From a bacterium (GTDB taxonomy: Bacteria; Planctomycetota; JACOTG01; JAUIME01): 12,653 nucleotides of DNA. A program made the translations under genes and the position numbers. The stretch covers positions 1-12,653 of the forward strand of contig JAUIME010000069.1 of assembly GCA_030433195.1 (NCBI GenBank), in the 5' to 3' direction. Shown piece after piece: positions 5,932 through 12,653 of the stretch. The stretch's first letter is position 1. Each line of letters opens with the position of its first letter. The notes under the pieces are model-generated. The model made no database searches and was not told the DNA's origin. It saw only the letters and a program-made list of their open reading frames with translations.

Positions 5932-7569
5932 TCACCGTCCCTCGATCGCGGCCGACGTCGCCGTCTGCACATCGACGTCGGTGCGCGACTCGCCGATGTC
6001 GAGCGGCACGACCGCGAGCGGCTGGCGAGCGCTCCCGCCTCCGGCTTCGCTCGGGATCCAAACCCTGAAGTAACCCGCGGGAAGCCCTTCGGCGCGAAAA
6101 CGACCGTCAGCTTCGATCGCAACATCGATCGTGAAGAACGCGCGCTCCACGTAGCGTCCCGAATGACAGGAAAGACGCAGACTCGACGCGCGCGCTGCCG
6201 CCACCTCCGCGGTTCGCACGACGCGCCCGGCAAGCGTGGCCGAGTCGACGACGCGAGATCGTACCGACACGGTGGGCGCCGGCACGAGGCCGAGGTACCC
6301 GATCGGTTCGACCACGACGTTACCGCCTTCGGGAAGGAACCCGCCCGGTTGCCCGGTTCCGAGCACGACGTCGTACGGTGCCGATTCGAGCTGCCGCGAG
6401 AACCGCGCGATCCCTTGCCAGTCGGTCTGCGCAACGAGCGTCGCGCCGGTGCCGTCCGCCTTCCGTGCGCGAACCGTACAACCGCCTCGCGCACGACCGA
6501 CACGATCGACGAGCTGCACTTGGATCTCGAGCGCCTCGCGGTACATCACGATCTCGAGTTCCTCGGGAACGACGTCCGAGCGCAACTCGGTGCGGACGGA
6601 AGGCTGAAACCCGTCGGCCGTCACGCGAACTCCGAACGCTCGGGACATCCACGACGCCTCCGGATCGTCGAGCACGACACGTCCCGCGGAATCCGCGCGA
6701 TGGAAGTCCGTGACCTGCGCCCCGAGGCCGTGCCGGATTTGAACGGAGGCGCCGGAAACCGGTCGCCTTTCGGGATCCCGAACGACGACCGTGAGACGCG
6801 TGCGCCGGCGCGGGCTCTCCATTCGAACGACGGTGGTGCGATGCTCTCCCGGCAGCATCGGCGCCAGGGTCTGCGTGACAGGCTCGTACGCGAAGTGTTC
6901 GACCTCGAGGCGGGCGGCCTCGAGCGTCGGTGCGGGTTCGATCCTCACGACGCCGAGCGCGTCGGTCGATGCGGCCTCGGCTCCCTCGATCGCGATGCGC
7001 GCTCCCGCGAGCAGGCGTCCGTCCGACGCCTCGACGACGATGCGACGCATCGCTTCGCGCGCGAGCTCGATTCGCACCTCGCCTTCGAGATCGGCCAGAT
7101 CCTCGAAGCGCGCCGCCTCGTGCCGATTCGCGGTGACGTCGAGCGCCTCGACCGTCGCGTCGACTTCGAGCGCGAATCGACCCTCGGTGTCGGTCCGCGC
7201 GGCCGCTCCACTCGCCCCGCTCGCGCGCACGATCGCACCGGGCAACGCTTCGCCACGATCGTCGACCACGCGGCCTTCGATCGTGCGTCGCGAAGGTGGC
7301 GGATCTCGGTCGGCTTCGGCGCGACGGCGCTCGGCATCCGTCGTGTCGGTCGTGCCTCGATCCTCGCCGCTCGCCACGTCGTCGAGCGCGGCTGCCGGCG
7401 TGGCGGACTCTCGAGGATCGGTCGCGGGCTCGACTCCGCTCGCGTCGGACTCGCCGCTCGCACGCGGGGCCCGCTCGGCATCCGTCGGACGATCGCGCCG
7501 TTCCCACAGCACGACTGCCGCGAGCACCGCGACCGCTCCCACGACGACGAACACGACGCCACGCTTCAT
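5932..7569 (-). CDS. Membrane-anchored CarboxypepD_reg-type beta-sandwich repeat protein
   Basis: A 545-aa predicted envelope protein without an enzymatic domain that I can see. Residues 4-22 form one hydrophobic helix (VVFVVVGAVAVLAAVVLW). A charged, Ala/Asp/Thr-rich spacer follows to about 93. The rest is a chain of about five beta-sandwich repeats (roughly 96-170, 174-250, 257-343, 347-425, 445-535). The first carries the carboxypeptidase regulatory-domain signature: IEGRVVDDRGEALPGAIV, then TDTEGRFAL. Others repeat the pattern, for example PVSGASVQI and LAGRVV with GRFRAEGLPAGYFRV. Such domains usually mediate adhesion or carbohydrate/protein contacts outside the cell. ATG at 7567-7569 is preferred over TTG at 7575 because AGGAG is nine bases from the ATG and only three from the TTG. 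It lies between the unknown 483-aa gene and the PgeF-like gene, and is probably co-transcribed with them. Confidence 0.8.
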   Translation of the reverse strand: MKRGVVFVVVGAVAVLAAVVLWERRDRPTDAERAPRASGESDASGVEPATDPRESATPAAALDDVASGEDRGTTDTTDAERRRAEADRDPPPSRRTIEGRVVDDRGEALPGAIVRASGASGAAARTDTEGRFALEVDATVEALDVTANRHEAARFEDLADLEGEVRIELAREAMRRIVVEASDGRLLAGARIAIEGAEAASTDALGVVRIEPAPTLEAARLEVEHFAYEPVTQTLAPMLPGEHRTTVVRMESPRRRTRLTVVVRDPERRPVSGASVQIRHGLGAQVTDFHRADSAGRVVLDDPEASWMSRAFGVRVTADGFQPSVRTELRSDVVPEELEIVMYREALEIQVQLVDRVGRARGGCTVRARKADGTGATLVAQTDWQGIARFSRQLESAPYDVVLGTGQPGGFLPEGGNVVVEPIGYLGLVPAPTVSVRSRVVDSATLAGRVVRTAEVAAARASSLRLSCHSGRYVERAFFTIDVAIEADGRFRAEGLPAGYFRVWIPSEAGGGSARQPLAVVPLDIGESRTDVDVQTATSAAIEGR

Positions 7570-7581
7570 GCGCAAGGTCTC

Positions 7582-7614
7582 CTGAAGGCCTCAGAACGAG
7601 CTTCGGCCTTACAG
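7582..7614 (-). promoter_or_regulatory. Inverted repeat touching the ribosome site of the repeat-protein gene
   Basis: On the minus strand, CTGTAAGGCC (7614-7605) pairs with GGCCTTCAG (7590-7582) with one bulged base across a 14-nt loop. The last bases of the 3' arm overlap the AGGAG ribosome site (7583-7579). Folding could reduce initiation at the ATG at 7569, or the hairpin may simply mark the gene junction. There is no T-tract, so it is a poor terminator. Confidence 0.4.
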
Positions 7615-7667
7615 GATACACGAACGAGCGCCGCTTCGCACGACGCCCGCCGAGCGTCGGGCAATCC

Positions 7668-9119
7668 CTACTCCTCGCCCCGCTGCTCCGTGTACGCGAT
7701 GAGTCGCAAGTGCCGGAACATGTCGTTCTCGAACTCGCGCGGATCGACGAAACGCTGCTGGATCCAGTCGTCGAGCGTCGCGATCGCGTCTTCGACCTCG
7801 GGCGTTTCGGGGAAGTGCTTCACGAAGCGGAACATCACCTCGAGCGACGGCGGGATCAACACCCGGGTATCCGGGTCGATCTCTTCGAGACGCGAGCCGT
7901 ATCCCTCCGACTCGCACCAATTCCGCAGGCGCAACGCGCACGCGACGAGCCGCGCCGCCGCGTCGTACTTGCCGATGAAGTACTCGAGCTGTTCGACCAT
8001 GTCGACGTCGATGCGCACTTCGCGATCGGCCAACGCGGATTCGACGAGCGCCGTCTCCTCCGCGTTCCAACCGAAGCGATCCGACAACTCGAAGATGCGC
8101 TCGAGAACGGCGGCATCTTCGATCTTGCCGTTGTCTTGTTCGACGTCGTCACGAGCGGTCTCGGCCGCACGCTGGAACGCGGCCGGGCGGATCATGCGGT
8201 CGATGAGCGTGCGCACGCGCTGCTCGAGGATCCCGGGCAACCCTTCGTCGGGGGCCGCCAGCGCTCGAAGCGTGAGCGACGCGCGCTCGAGCCGCGCCGG
8301 AGTGCTCGACGTCGGCAGGTTCGCTCGCTTGCCGACGACCACGAGCGACGTCTCGAGAGCGAGACGCAAATCGTCCTCGGAACGCTCGACGATGCGCAAC
8401 AGAGCGTCGAGCGTCTGCGCGTCGACGTCCGGCGAACCGAGCGCCGACATGCGATACGACACCTGCCGGAAGGTCGGCTCGTCGGCGAGCGCGTCGAACC
8501 AATCCTGCCACGGACGCATCGAATCGCGGATCTCGAGATGCGCATCGACACCGAACGCTTTCGCGATGCGGTGCGCCGCCGCCTCGAGCTCGGATCGCGA
8601 TGCCCGCAGAACGGCCCATCGTTCGAGATAGCGGCGAATCGGCGAGCAGAAGCGCGGCGAGTTCGCGAGCTCGGCGAAGATCTCGGCCACGTCGAGCAGC
8701 GTCTGCCCGCGGACGTACGTGCGCTCCTCACGGCCGAGGGGCGGCCCATCCTCCGCGCAGAGCTCGACGACCACTCGATCGGGCCGCAACCCGAGCACGA
8801 AGTACAGCCCCGGCTCGTCGGCGTACGTCAGGAACGGGTTTTCGCCGCAGCCGAGATGGAACGAAAGGTCGTACCGCCCCGACGCGACGCAGCCGATGAA
8901 GCACTGTTCGTCGTCTTCGTCGAGATCGTAGAACGGGCGGTCGAGATCGTACGGGGCCAGATCGAGACATCGATCGACCCAGTCGCCGAGCCCGATTCCG
9001 CATCGGAGCGAGTCGTCGACCAGTCTCGTGAGCAGCGTCCGCCGCGCCTCGGGCGCAGGAATCGGATCCCCCCACGAATCCGATCGGGACAATGGATGTG
9101 AATCGCCGGATTGCGTCAT
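7668..9119 (-). CDS. Hypothetical protein, 483 aa, no recognised domain
   Basis: I do not recognise this protein. It has no signal peptide or membrane helix, so it is probably cytoplasmic. It is acidic and mostly helical in pattern, with several Cys (for example RCGIGLGDW, QCFIGCVASGRYD, LGCGENPF). An N-terminal mixed alpha/beta region (about 25-145) contains GRYDLSFHLGCGENPFLTY and strand-like YFVLGLRPDRVVVELC. A long helical region follows (about 150-470) with recurring Leu/Ala-rich helices, such as LLDVAEIFAELANS, LDALLRIVERSEDDLRLALE, AVLERIFELSDRFGW and MVEQLEYFIGKYDAAARLV. This could form an alpha-solenoid. ATG at 9117-9119 is chosen, with GGGAG nine bases upstream; an earlier in-frame start (9224) adds a non-conserved-looking Arg-rich tail. 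The next gene on the strand starts 98 bp downstream of the stop. Its codon use matches its neighbours. Confidence 0.75.
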   Translation of the reverse strand: MTQSGDSHPLSRSDSWGDPIPAPEARRTLLTRLVDDSLRCGIGLGDWVDRCLDLAPYDLDRPFYDLDEDDEQCFIGCVASGRYDLSFHLGCGENPFLTYADEPGLYFVLGLRPDRVVVELCAEDGPPLGREERTYVRGQTLLDVAEIFAELANSPRFCSPIRRYLERWAVLRASRSELEAAAHRIAKAFGVDAHLEIRDSMRPWQDWFDALADEPTFRQVSYRMSALGSPDVDAQTLDALLRIVERSEDDLRLALETSLVVVGKRANLPTSSTPARLERASLTLRALAAPDEGLPGILEQRVRTLIDRMIRPAAFQRAAETARDDVEQDNGKIEDAAVLERIFELSDRFGWNAEETALVESALADREVRIDVDMVEQLEYFIGKYDAAARLVACALRLRNWCESEGYGSRLEEIDPDTRVLIPPSLEVMFRFVKHFPETPEVEDAIATLDDWIQQRFVDPREFENDMFRHLRLIAYTEQRGEE

Positions 9120-9162
9120 TCTCGGACACTCCCACCGCAAAGAAAATCCCCTGGAACCTTGG

Positions 9163-9178
9163 TGCGTCCGTAGACGCA
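9163..9178 (-). promoter_or_regulatory. Small stem-loop in the leader of the 483-aa gene
   Basis: TGCGTC (9163-9168) and GACGCA (9173-9178) form a perfect 6-bp stem with a 4-nt loop, about 44 bases upstream of the ATG at 9119. An A/T-rich patch (about 9207-9221) lies further upstream, where a promoter would be expected. I could not assign convincing -35 and -10 boxes. Confidence 0.3.
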
Positions 9179-9375
9179 GCGAGTCGTATCGGAAGCGAAC
9201 CGAGAGAAATAAAGGGAAAATCACACGTCGCGTAGGGTTGTGCGCCTTTGTGACGAACTTCCTCGAATCGGAGCGCTTCGGGGTTGCCGTCTCGGGTCGT
9301 CATTTCGCAGAATGACGCGCGTCAGGAGAATCCGAGAACCCCGGCCATCCCTCCCCCGCCATCGAAAGGACTGCC

Positions 9376-9984
9376 ATGAAATCGCTCGACGTGCTCGCTT
9401 CCCTCTCGACGATCGCGATCCACCAGAAGAAGGAGTGGGGCGAGATCATGACCGGCTTCGAGACGCGAAATCGGTACGAGATCGCGGACGCGTCGTCGGG
9501 CCGCACGATCCTGCTCGCCGCCGAGGAAGCCCGGTCGCTGCTCGCGCGATGGTTCTTGAAGGCACACCGGCCGTTCACGATGCATCTGCTCACGCCCGAC
9601 GGCGACGAGTTCCTCACGGTCGAGCGTCCGTTCCGCTTCTACTTCCACGAGGCCGAGATTCTCGACGCCGAAGGCCGATCGCTCGGGCGCATCAAGCGGC
9701 AGTTCACACTGCTGCGGCGCAAGTACGTGATCGAAGACGCCGAGGGGCGCGAAGCGTGCGAGCTCTTCGGCCCGATCCTGCATCCGTGGACGTTCCGGAT
9801 CCTCGTCGACGGACGGGAGATCGGCAAGATCACGAAGAAGTGGAGCGGGCTGATGAAGGAGGGCTTCACCGACGCGGACACGTTCGGGATGGAGCTCCCC
9901 GCCGAGCTCGACTCGAACACCAAGGCCGTGTTTCTCGGCGCCGTGTTCCTGATCGACTTCGTCCACTTCGAAGGACGTCAGTAG
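9376..9984 (+). CDS. Phospholipid scramblase / LURP-one-like protein
   Basis: A 202-aa protein of the scramblase/LURP-one-related (tubby-like beta-barrel) superfamily. Residues 27-50 (GFETRNRYEIADASSGRTIL) match the family opening. It is followed by repeated strand pairs ending in turns: FTMHLLTPDGDEFLTVERPFRF, AEILDAEGRSLGRIKRQ, KYVIEDAEGREACELFGP and FRILVDGREIGKITKKW. The C-terminal helix (about 183-196, TKAVFLGAVFLIDF) is the hydrophobic segment packed in the barrel in this fold. Despite the name, bacterial members have no proven lipid-scrambling activity, so a lipid- or membrane-associated role is only a guess. ATG at 9376 has AAAGGA six bases upstream; a later Met25 is possible. It is divergent from the 483-aa gene (256 bp apart) and convergent with the octaheme cytochrome gene, from which a GC-rich tandem repeat separates it. 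Confidence 0.85.
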   Translation: MKSLDVLASLSTIAIHQKKEWGEIMTGFETRNRYEIADASSGRTILLAAEEARSLLARWFLKAHRPFTMHLLTPDGDEFLTVERPFRFYFHEAEILDAEGRSLGRIKRQFTLLRRKYVIEDAEGREACELFGPILHPWTFRILVDGREIGKITKKWSGLMKEGFTDADTFGMELPAELDSNTKAVFLGAVFLIDFVHFEGRQ

Positions 9985-9988
9985 ACCT

Positions 9989-10031
9989 GCGGCCCCGGTC
10001 CGCGGCCCCGGTCCGCGGCCCCGGTCCGCGG
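9989..10031. repeat. 13-bp tandem repeat, 3.3 copies, between convergent genes
   Basis: The unit GCGGCCCCGGTCC occurs at 9989-10001, 10002-10014 and 10015-10027 without mismatch, followed by GCGG. Each junction makes the palindrome CCGCGG. As a result GTCCGCGG (10011-10018) and CCGCGGAC (10026-10033) form an 8-bp stem with a 7-nt loop. It fills the 56-bp gap between the scramblase stop and the octaheme gene stop. It may stop transcription from both sides despite lacking T-tracts. Copy number is likely unstable by slippage. Confidence 0.85.
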
Positions 10032-10040
10032 ACGACGGAG

Positions 10041-12434
10041 TCAGCGGCGTTCGAGCCCGAGGACCGAGTCGAGCAGCCGCTTCGCGTCGGCGTCGCCCGG
10101 ATCTTGCGCGACGAGCCTTCGTGCGAACGCGATCGCGCGCGCGACATCGCCGACGTCACGCGAGATCGTCGTGAGCGCCACGAGGATCTCGCGGTCGTAC
10201 GGATGGCGTTCGAGCGCGTCCTCGAGCACGGCGATCGCGCGCGCGGGCTCGCCCGTGGACGACAGCGCGATGGCGTAGACGTACGCCATGCGAGCATTCT
10301 CGGGACGCGCCCGCGACGCCGCCGCGAGTCGCTCGAGAGCCGCGTCGTAGTCGCCGCGACGCGCGAGCAACAGCCCGTGCGCGTGCATGAGTTCGGGACT
10401 CTCGGGATTGCGTTTCGACGCCGCGAGGAGCACCTCGTCGGCCTCCGATTCACGACCGACGGTGCGGAAGAGATCGGCGAGATTGATCGGTCCGACCGGG
10501 GAGTGCGGCTCCAGGCGGATCGCCGCGCGATAGGCGGCGATCGCCGCGTCGAGGTCACCGCGCTCCGCGTACACGATGCCGAGGTTCACGTGCGCCCAGT
10601 CGCGCTCCGCGTTGGCGTCTTGCATCGCGAGGAACTCCGCGAAGGCCGCGTCGTACGCTTCGCGAAACGGCGCCGGGATGCCTCCCGCGGTCGCGGGCGC
10701 GAGCACGCGCGCCGCCTCCACGCGCACGGCTCGCCGGGGATCCGAGAGAAGCGGACCGATCACCGCGAAGCGCTCGCGCGGATCGATCGCGTCGGCGCCG
10801 CGGACCGCTCCGAGGCGCACCCAGTCGTCGGGATCGTCGACCGCGTCGCGCACCGCGCCGGCCCCCTCGGGGATCGACCCGCCGCGAGCGCCGAGTCCTT
10901 CGAGCGCCGTCGCACGCACGATCCCCGGCAGTTCGCGATCGGCCGCGACCTGCGCGAGCTTCGTCCACGCATCCGATCGCCCTTGGCGCGCCTTCGCGAA
11001 CACCGAGCCCCAGTGCGGCTCGGTTCGACGATCGTCGCCGTACCAACGCGCGACCGCATCCGCGGCCCAGCGCGCCGACTGATCGTCGTGACATCCCGTG
11101 CACGCATTGGGCGTTCCGTCGCTCACGCTGAGGTCCGGACGCGGCACGCGGAACGAATGGTCACGCCGCGGATCCACGACCATGTAGGTACGCGCAGCCA
11201 TGTGGCAGCTCACGCACTGCGCGGCCTCGGTGTCCGGCGCGTGGTGGTGATGCTCGACGCGATCGTAGACCTTCGAATCATGGCACTGCGAACACAGCAT
11301 GTTGCCCTCGGCGCGCAGCTCGAGACTGTGCGGATCGTGGCAATCCGAGCAACGTACGCCCTTCTCGTACATCTTGCTCTGGCGGAACGAACCCGCGACG
11401 TACACCTCGTCGAGGATTTGGCCGTCGACGTGGTAGAGCCCCTCTTCGAGCAGCGACGGCAAGTACGCGTCGAGGTACGGCTCGCCGGGGCGATGACCAT
11501 CGGTGAGCACGGCGCGACGCGAGTGACACGGCGCGCACGTGTCGAACTGCGTGCGATGTTCGAGGGGTGCGGTGCGCGCGGCGTTTCCGGTCGTGGGATC
11601 GATCGCGAAGCGCCCGCCGGAGCGGTCGCGCATCGTCGTCGCGAAGCCGTAGTTCGGAACGTCGGGATCGGCCGGCAGCCCCGAATCGGCGCGGCCGCTC
11701 GCGACGTAGCGGTCCGCCCACTCGACGTGCCCGGCGCCCGGCCCGTGACACGCCTCGCACGAAACGTCGAGTTCGGTCCACGTCGTATCGTAGCGATCGT
11801 CGCGTAGATCGTAGTTGCGCCGCAACCCCGTCGAGTGACACTCGGCGCACATGAAGTTCCAGTTTTGTTGACGCCCGGTCCAGTGGAGCTCGTCGCCGGG
11901 CGGCACCGGCTCTTCGGGATACAGGAAGAACCAGCGTCCGCCACCCGCCGATTTGGCGCGCGTGTCCCACGCCACGCCCAGCGCCTGCAGCTTCCCGTCG
12001 CCGACGTCGATCAAGTACTGCTGCAGCGGATCGACCCCGAACACGTACGCGACCTCGAATTCGCGTTCGGTGCCGTCGGCGTCGGCCGTGGTCACCACGA
12101 ACGTCTCGCCGCGGCGCGAGAACTTCGTCGTACCGTTGCGGTCGGAATAGGTCGCGTCGTCGAAATCACCGAGCACGGTCGCGTCGGTCGCCGGCTGCAT
12201 CGCGAGATCGTGATGCGAGCCCTTCCACTGCTCGGCCTCGAACGCGTGGCAGATCGCGCAGCGGTCCCGCCCGACGTAGCCGACGGCGTCGCGCGCCGCG
12301 CCGTCCGCGCGCGGGTCGTTCGAACTCGAATCGCGCGAGCACGCGGACGCACCGATCGCCGCCACGATCACGGCAGTCGCGAGCCGCCCGACGACGCCCC
12401 TGCCCCTCGATTCTCGAATGTCCGACGCAAGCAT
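10041..12434 (-). CDS. Octaheme c-type cytochrome lipoprotein with HEAT-like and TPR regions
   Basis: A 797-aa exported multiheme protein. A signal peptide (about 16-31) ends in lipobox ASAC with Cys32. Eight CxxCH heme sites are present, with first Cys at 59, 196, 226, 300, 362, 381, 407 and 445 (CAICH, CAECH, CEACH, CAPCH, CSDCH, CSQCH, CVSCH, CTGCH). Conserved-looking blocks include GSHHDLAMQ (72-80), four consecutive His (395-398) before heme 7, and RTYMVVDPRRDHSF. The latter two may supply distal heme ligands. Residues about 500-585 form HEAT-like helical pairs, and about 610-785 contain TPR units (HVNLGIVYAERGDLDAAIAAYRAAIRLEP). Relatives are usually labelled cytochrome c554/c-prime-like TPR proteins of unknown role. 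Likely roles are periplasmic or outer-surface electron transfer, with the TPR part as a docking site. ATG at 12432-12434 gives the clean signal peptide; no Shine-Dalgarno sequence is present. It is divergent from the DUF1848 gene. Confidence 0.9.
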   Translation of the reverse strand: MLASDIRESRGRGVVGRLATAVIVAAIGASACSRDSSSNDPRADGAARDAVGYVGRDRCAICHAFEAEQWKGSHHDLAMQPATDATVLGDFDDATYSDRNGTTKFSRRGETFVVTTADADGTEREFEVAYVFGVDPLQQYLIDVGDGKLQALGVAWDTRAKSAGGGRWFFLYPEEPVPPGDELHWTGRQQNWNFMCAECHSTGLRRNYDLRDDRYDTTWTELDVSCEACHGPGAGHVEWADRYVASGRADSGLPADPDVPNYGFATTMRDRSGGRFAIDPTTGNAARTAPLEHRTQFDTCAPCHSRRAVLTDGHRPGEPYLDAYLPSLLEEGLYHVDGQILDEVYVAGSFRQSKMYEKGVRCSDCHDPHSLELRAEGNMLCSQCHDSKVYDRVEHHHHAPDTEAAQCVSCHMAARTYMVVDPRRDHSFRVPRPDLSVSDGTPNACTGCHDDQSARWAADAVARWYGDDRRTEPHWGSVFAKARQGRSDAWTKLAQVAADRELPGIVRATALEGLGARGGSIPEGAGAVRDAVDDPDDWVRLGAVRGADAIDPRERFAVIGPLLSDPRRAVRVEAARVLAPATAGGIPAPFREAYDAAFAEFLAMQDANAERDWAHVNLGIVYAERGDLDAAIAAYRAAIRLEPHSPVGPINLADLFRTVGRESEADEVLLAASKRNPESPELMHAHGLLLARRGDYDAALERLAAASRARPENARMAYVYAIALSSTGEPARAIAVLEDALERHPYDREILVALTTISRDVGDVARAIAFARRLVAQDPGDADAKRLLDSVLGLERR

Positions 12435-12440
12435 GCGGCG

Positions 12441-12469
12441 ACTGTACCAGCCGCCTGTCGCCGCGTCCA
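12441..12469 (-). promoter_or_regulatory. Promoter of the octaheme gene, giving a nearly leaderless mRNA
   Basis: On the minus strand, TGGACG (12464-12469) and TACAGT (12441-12446) are 17 bp apart, each matching consensus at four of six positions. The -10 box ends only six bases before the ATG at 12434, so the message would start at or next to the start codon. This agrees with the missing Shine-Dalgarno sequence. Confidence 0.45.
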
Positions 12470-12492
12470 CGCGCCGACGCGCTGGCTCGTGG

Positions 12493-12498
12493 TATCTT
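12493..12498 (+). promoter_or_regulatory. -10-like box placed for a leaderless DUF1848 mRNA
   Basis: TATCTT ends seven bases before the ATG at 12506, the spacing expected when transcription starts at the start codon. No Shine-Dalgarno sequence and no clear -35 hexamer are present. Confidence 0.35.
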
Positions 12499-12505
12499 CG
12501 ACTCC

Positions 12506-12653
12506 ATGGCACCCCGGCTCATCAGCGCGTCGCGACGCACCGACATCCCCCGTTACTACGCACGCTGGTTCGCGCAGCGTCGCGCCGAAGGATTTGCGGA
12601 GTACCGCAACGTGTTCGGCACCGCCGGGCGGGTTTCCCTGCGTGACGACGACG
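12506..12653 (+). CDS. DUF1848 protein, N-terminal part (cut by window edge)
   Basis: The first 49 residues of a DUF1848 family protein. The opening ISASRRTDIPRYY is the family signature, followed by ARWFAQRRAEGFAEYRNVFG and VSLRDDD, which match the usual start of these proteins. The family has no established function. Full-length members are noted to carry a C-terminal Cys cluster resembling the radical-SAM Fe-S site, which lies outside this window. ATG at 12506 gives the expected N-terminus. There is no Shine-Dalgarno sequence, so leaderless translation from the -10-like box at 12493-12498 is plausible. It is divergent from the octaheme cytochrome gene, with 71 bp between start codons. Confidence 0.88.
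   Translation, partial: MAPRLISASRRTDIPRYYARWFAQRRAEGFAEYRNVFGTAGRVSLRDDD

Noticed and set aside
7570..7575. TTG start two codons before the ATG of the beta-repeat protein.
   Set aside because: The AGGAG would be only three bases away; the ATG at 7569 has normal spacing.
5800..8631. Very long open frame (943 codons) on the + strand.
   Set aside because: It lies opposite three well-supported minus-strand genes, is rich in Arg/Ser/Asp, matches no family and has no ribosome site. It is a by-product of G/C-biased third codon positions.
9240..11807. Long open frame (855 codons) on the + strand crossing the scramblase gene and the octaheme gene.
   Set aside because: It is out of frame with the scramblase and antisense to the eight CxxCH sites, with Arg-rich low-information sequence. 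Not coding.
1..12653. CRISPR array, insertion sequence, phage or toxin-antitoxin system.
   Set aside because: No regularly spaced repeats, no transposase or integrase motifs and no small paired ORFs with ribosome sites were found.

Overview
This is a GC-rich window of bacterial chromosome. It carries twelve protein-coding genes (two cut by the window edges), and I see no tRNA, rRNA, CRISPR array or transposase. The gene set suggests a free-living bacterium with a respiratory, cytochrome-rich envelope. A small c-type heme domain joined to a DUF2231-type membrane domain, a DUF3332 lipoprotein, a carboxypeptidase-like (CarboxypepD_reg) repeat protein and an octaheme/HEAT/TPR lipoprotein together would fit Planctomycetota or a related lineage. 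That assignment is inference from gene content; there is no phylogenetic marker beyond the first third of CysS. Strong G/C preference at third codon positions creates many long open frames opposite the real genes, and these are left out.

Layout. 1-314 (-): N-terminal part of cysteinyl-tRNA synthetase with a recognisable promoter. 398-1369 (-): monoheme cytochrome fused to a DUF2231-like four-helix membrane domain. 1501-2811 (+): MFS efflux-type transporter, divergent from the previous gene and convergent with the next (14-bp 3' overlap). 2798-3292 (-): small monoheme cytochrome c. 3397-3939 (-): DUF3332 lipoprotein with a good promoter, an operator-like direct repeat and an intrinsic terminator. 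3940-4664: a 725-bp stretch without a credible gene, rich in inverted repeats, including a 114-bp element with paired ends (4331-4444). 4665-5090 (+): small bacterioferritin-like diiron protein. 5124-9119 (-): probable three-gene unit of an unknown 483-aa protein, a membrane-anchored beta-sandwich repeat protein, and a PgeF/YfiH-type enzyme. 9376-9984 (+): phospholipid-scramblase/LURP-one-like protein. 9989-10031: 13-bp tandem repeat between convergent genes. 10041-12434 (-): 797-aa octaheme lipoprotein with HEAT-like and TPR regions. 12506 to end (+): start of a DUF1848 protein, divergent from the octaheme gene.

Functionally, the cytochrome genes (ten heme sites in three genes), the ferritin and the DUF1848 protein (a family with a possible Fe-S site) share an iron/redox theme. 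However, the genes are separated by strand switches and their own promoters, so they are not one operon. The most interesting unexplained sequence is the non-coding stretch 3940-4664. The most interesting protein without a family is the 483-aa product at 7668-9119.
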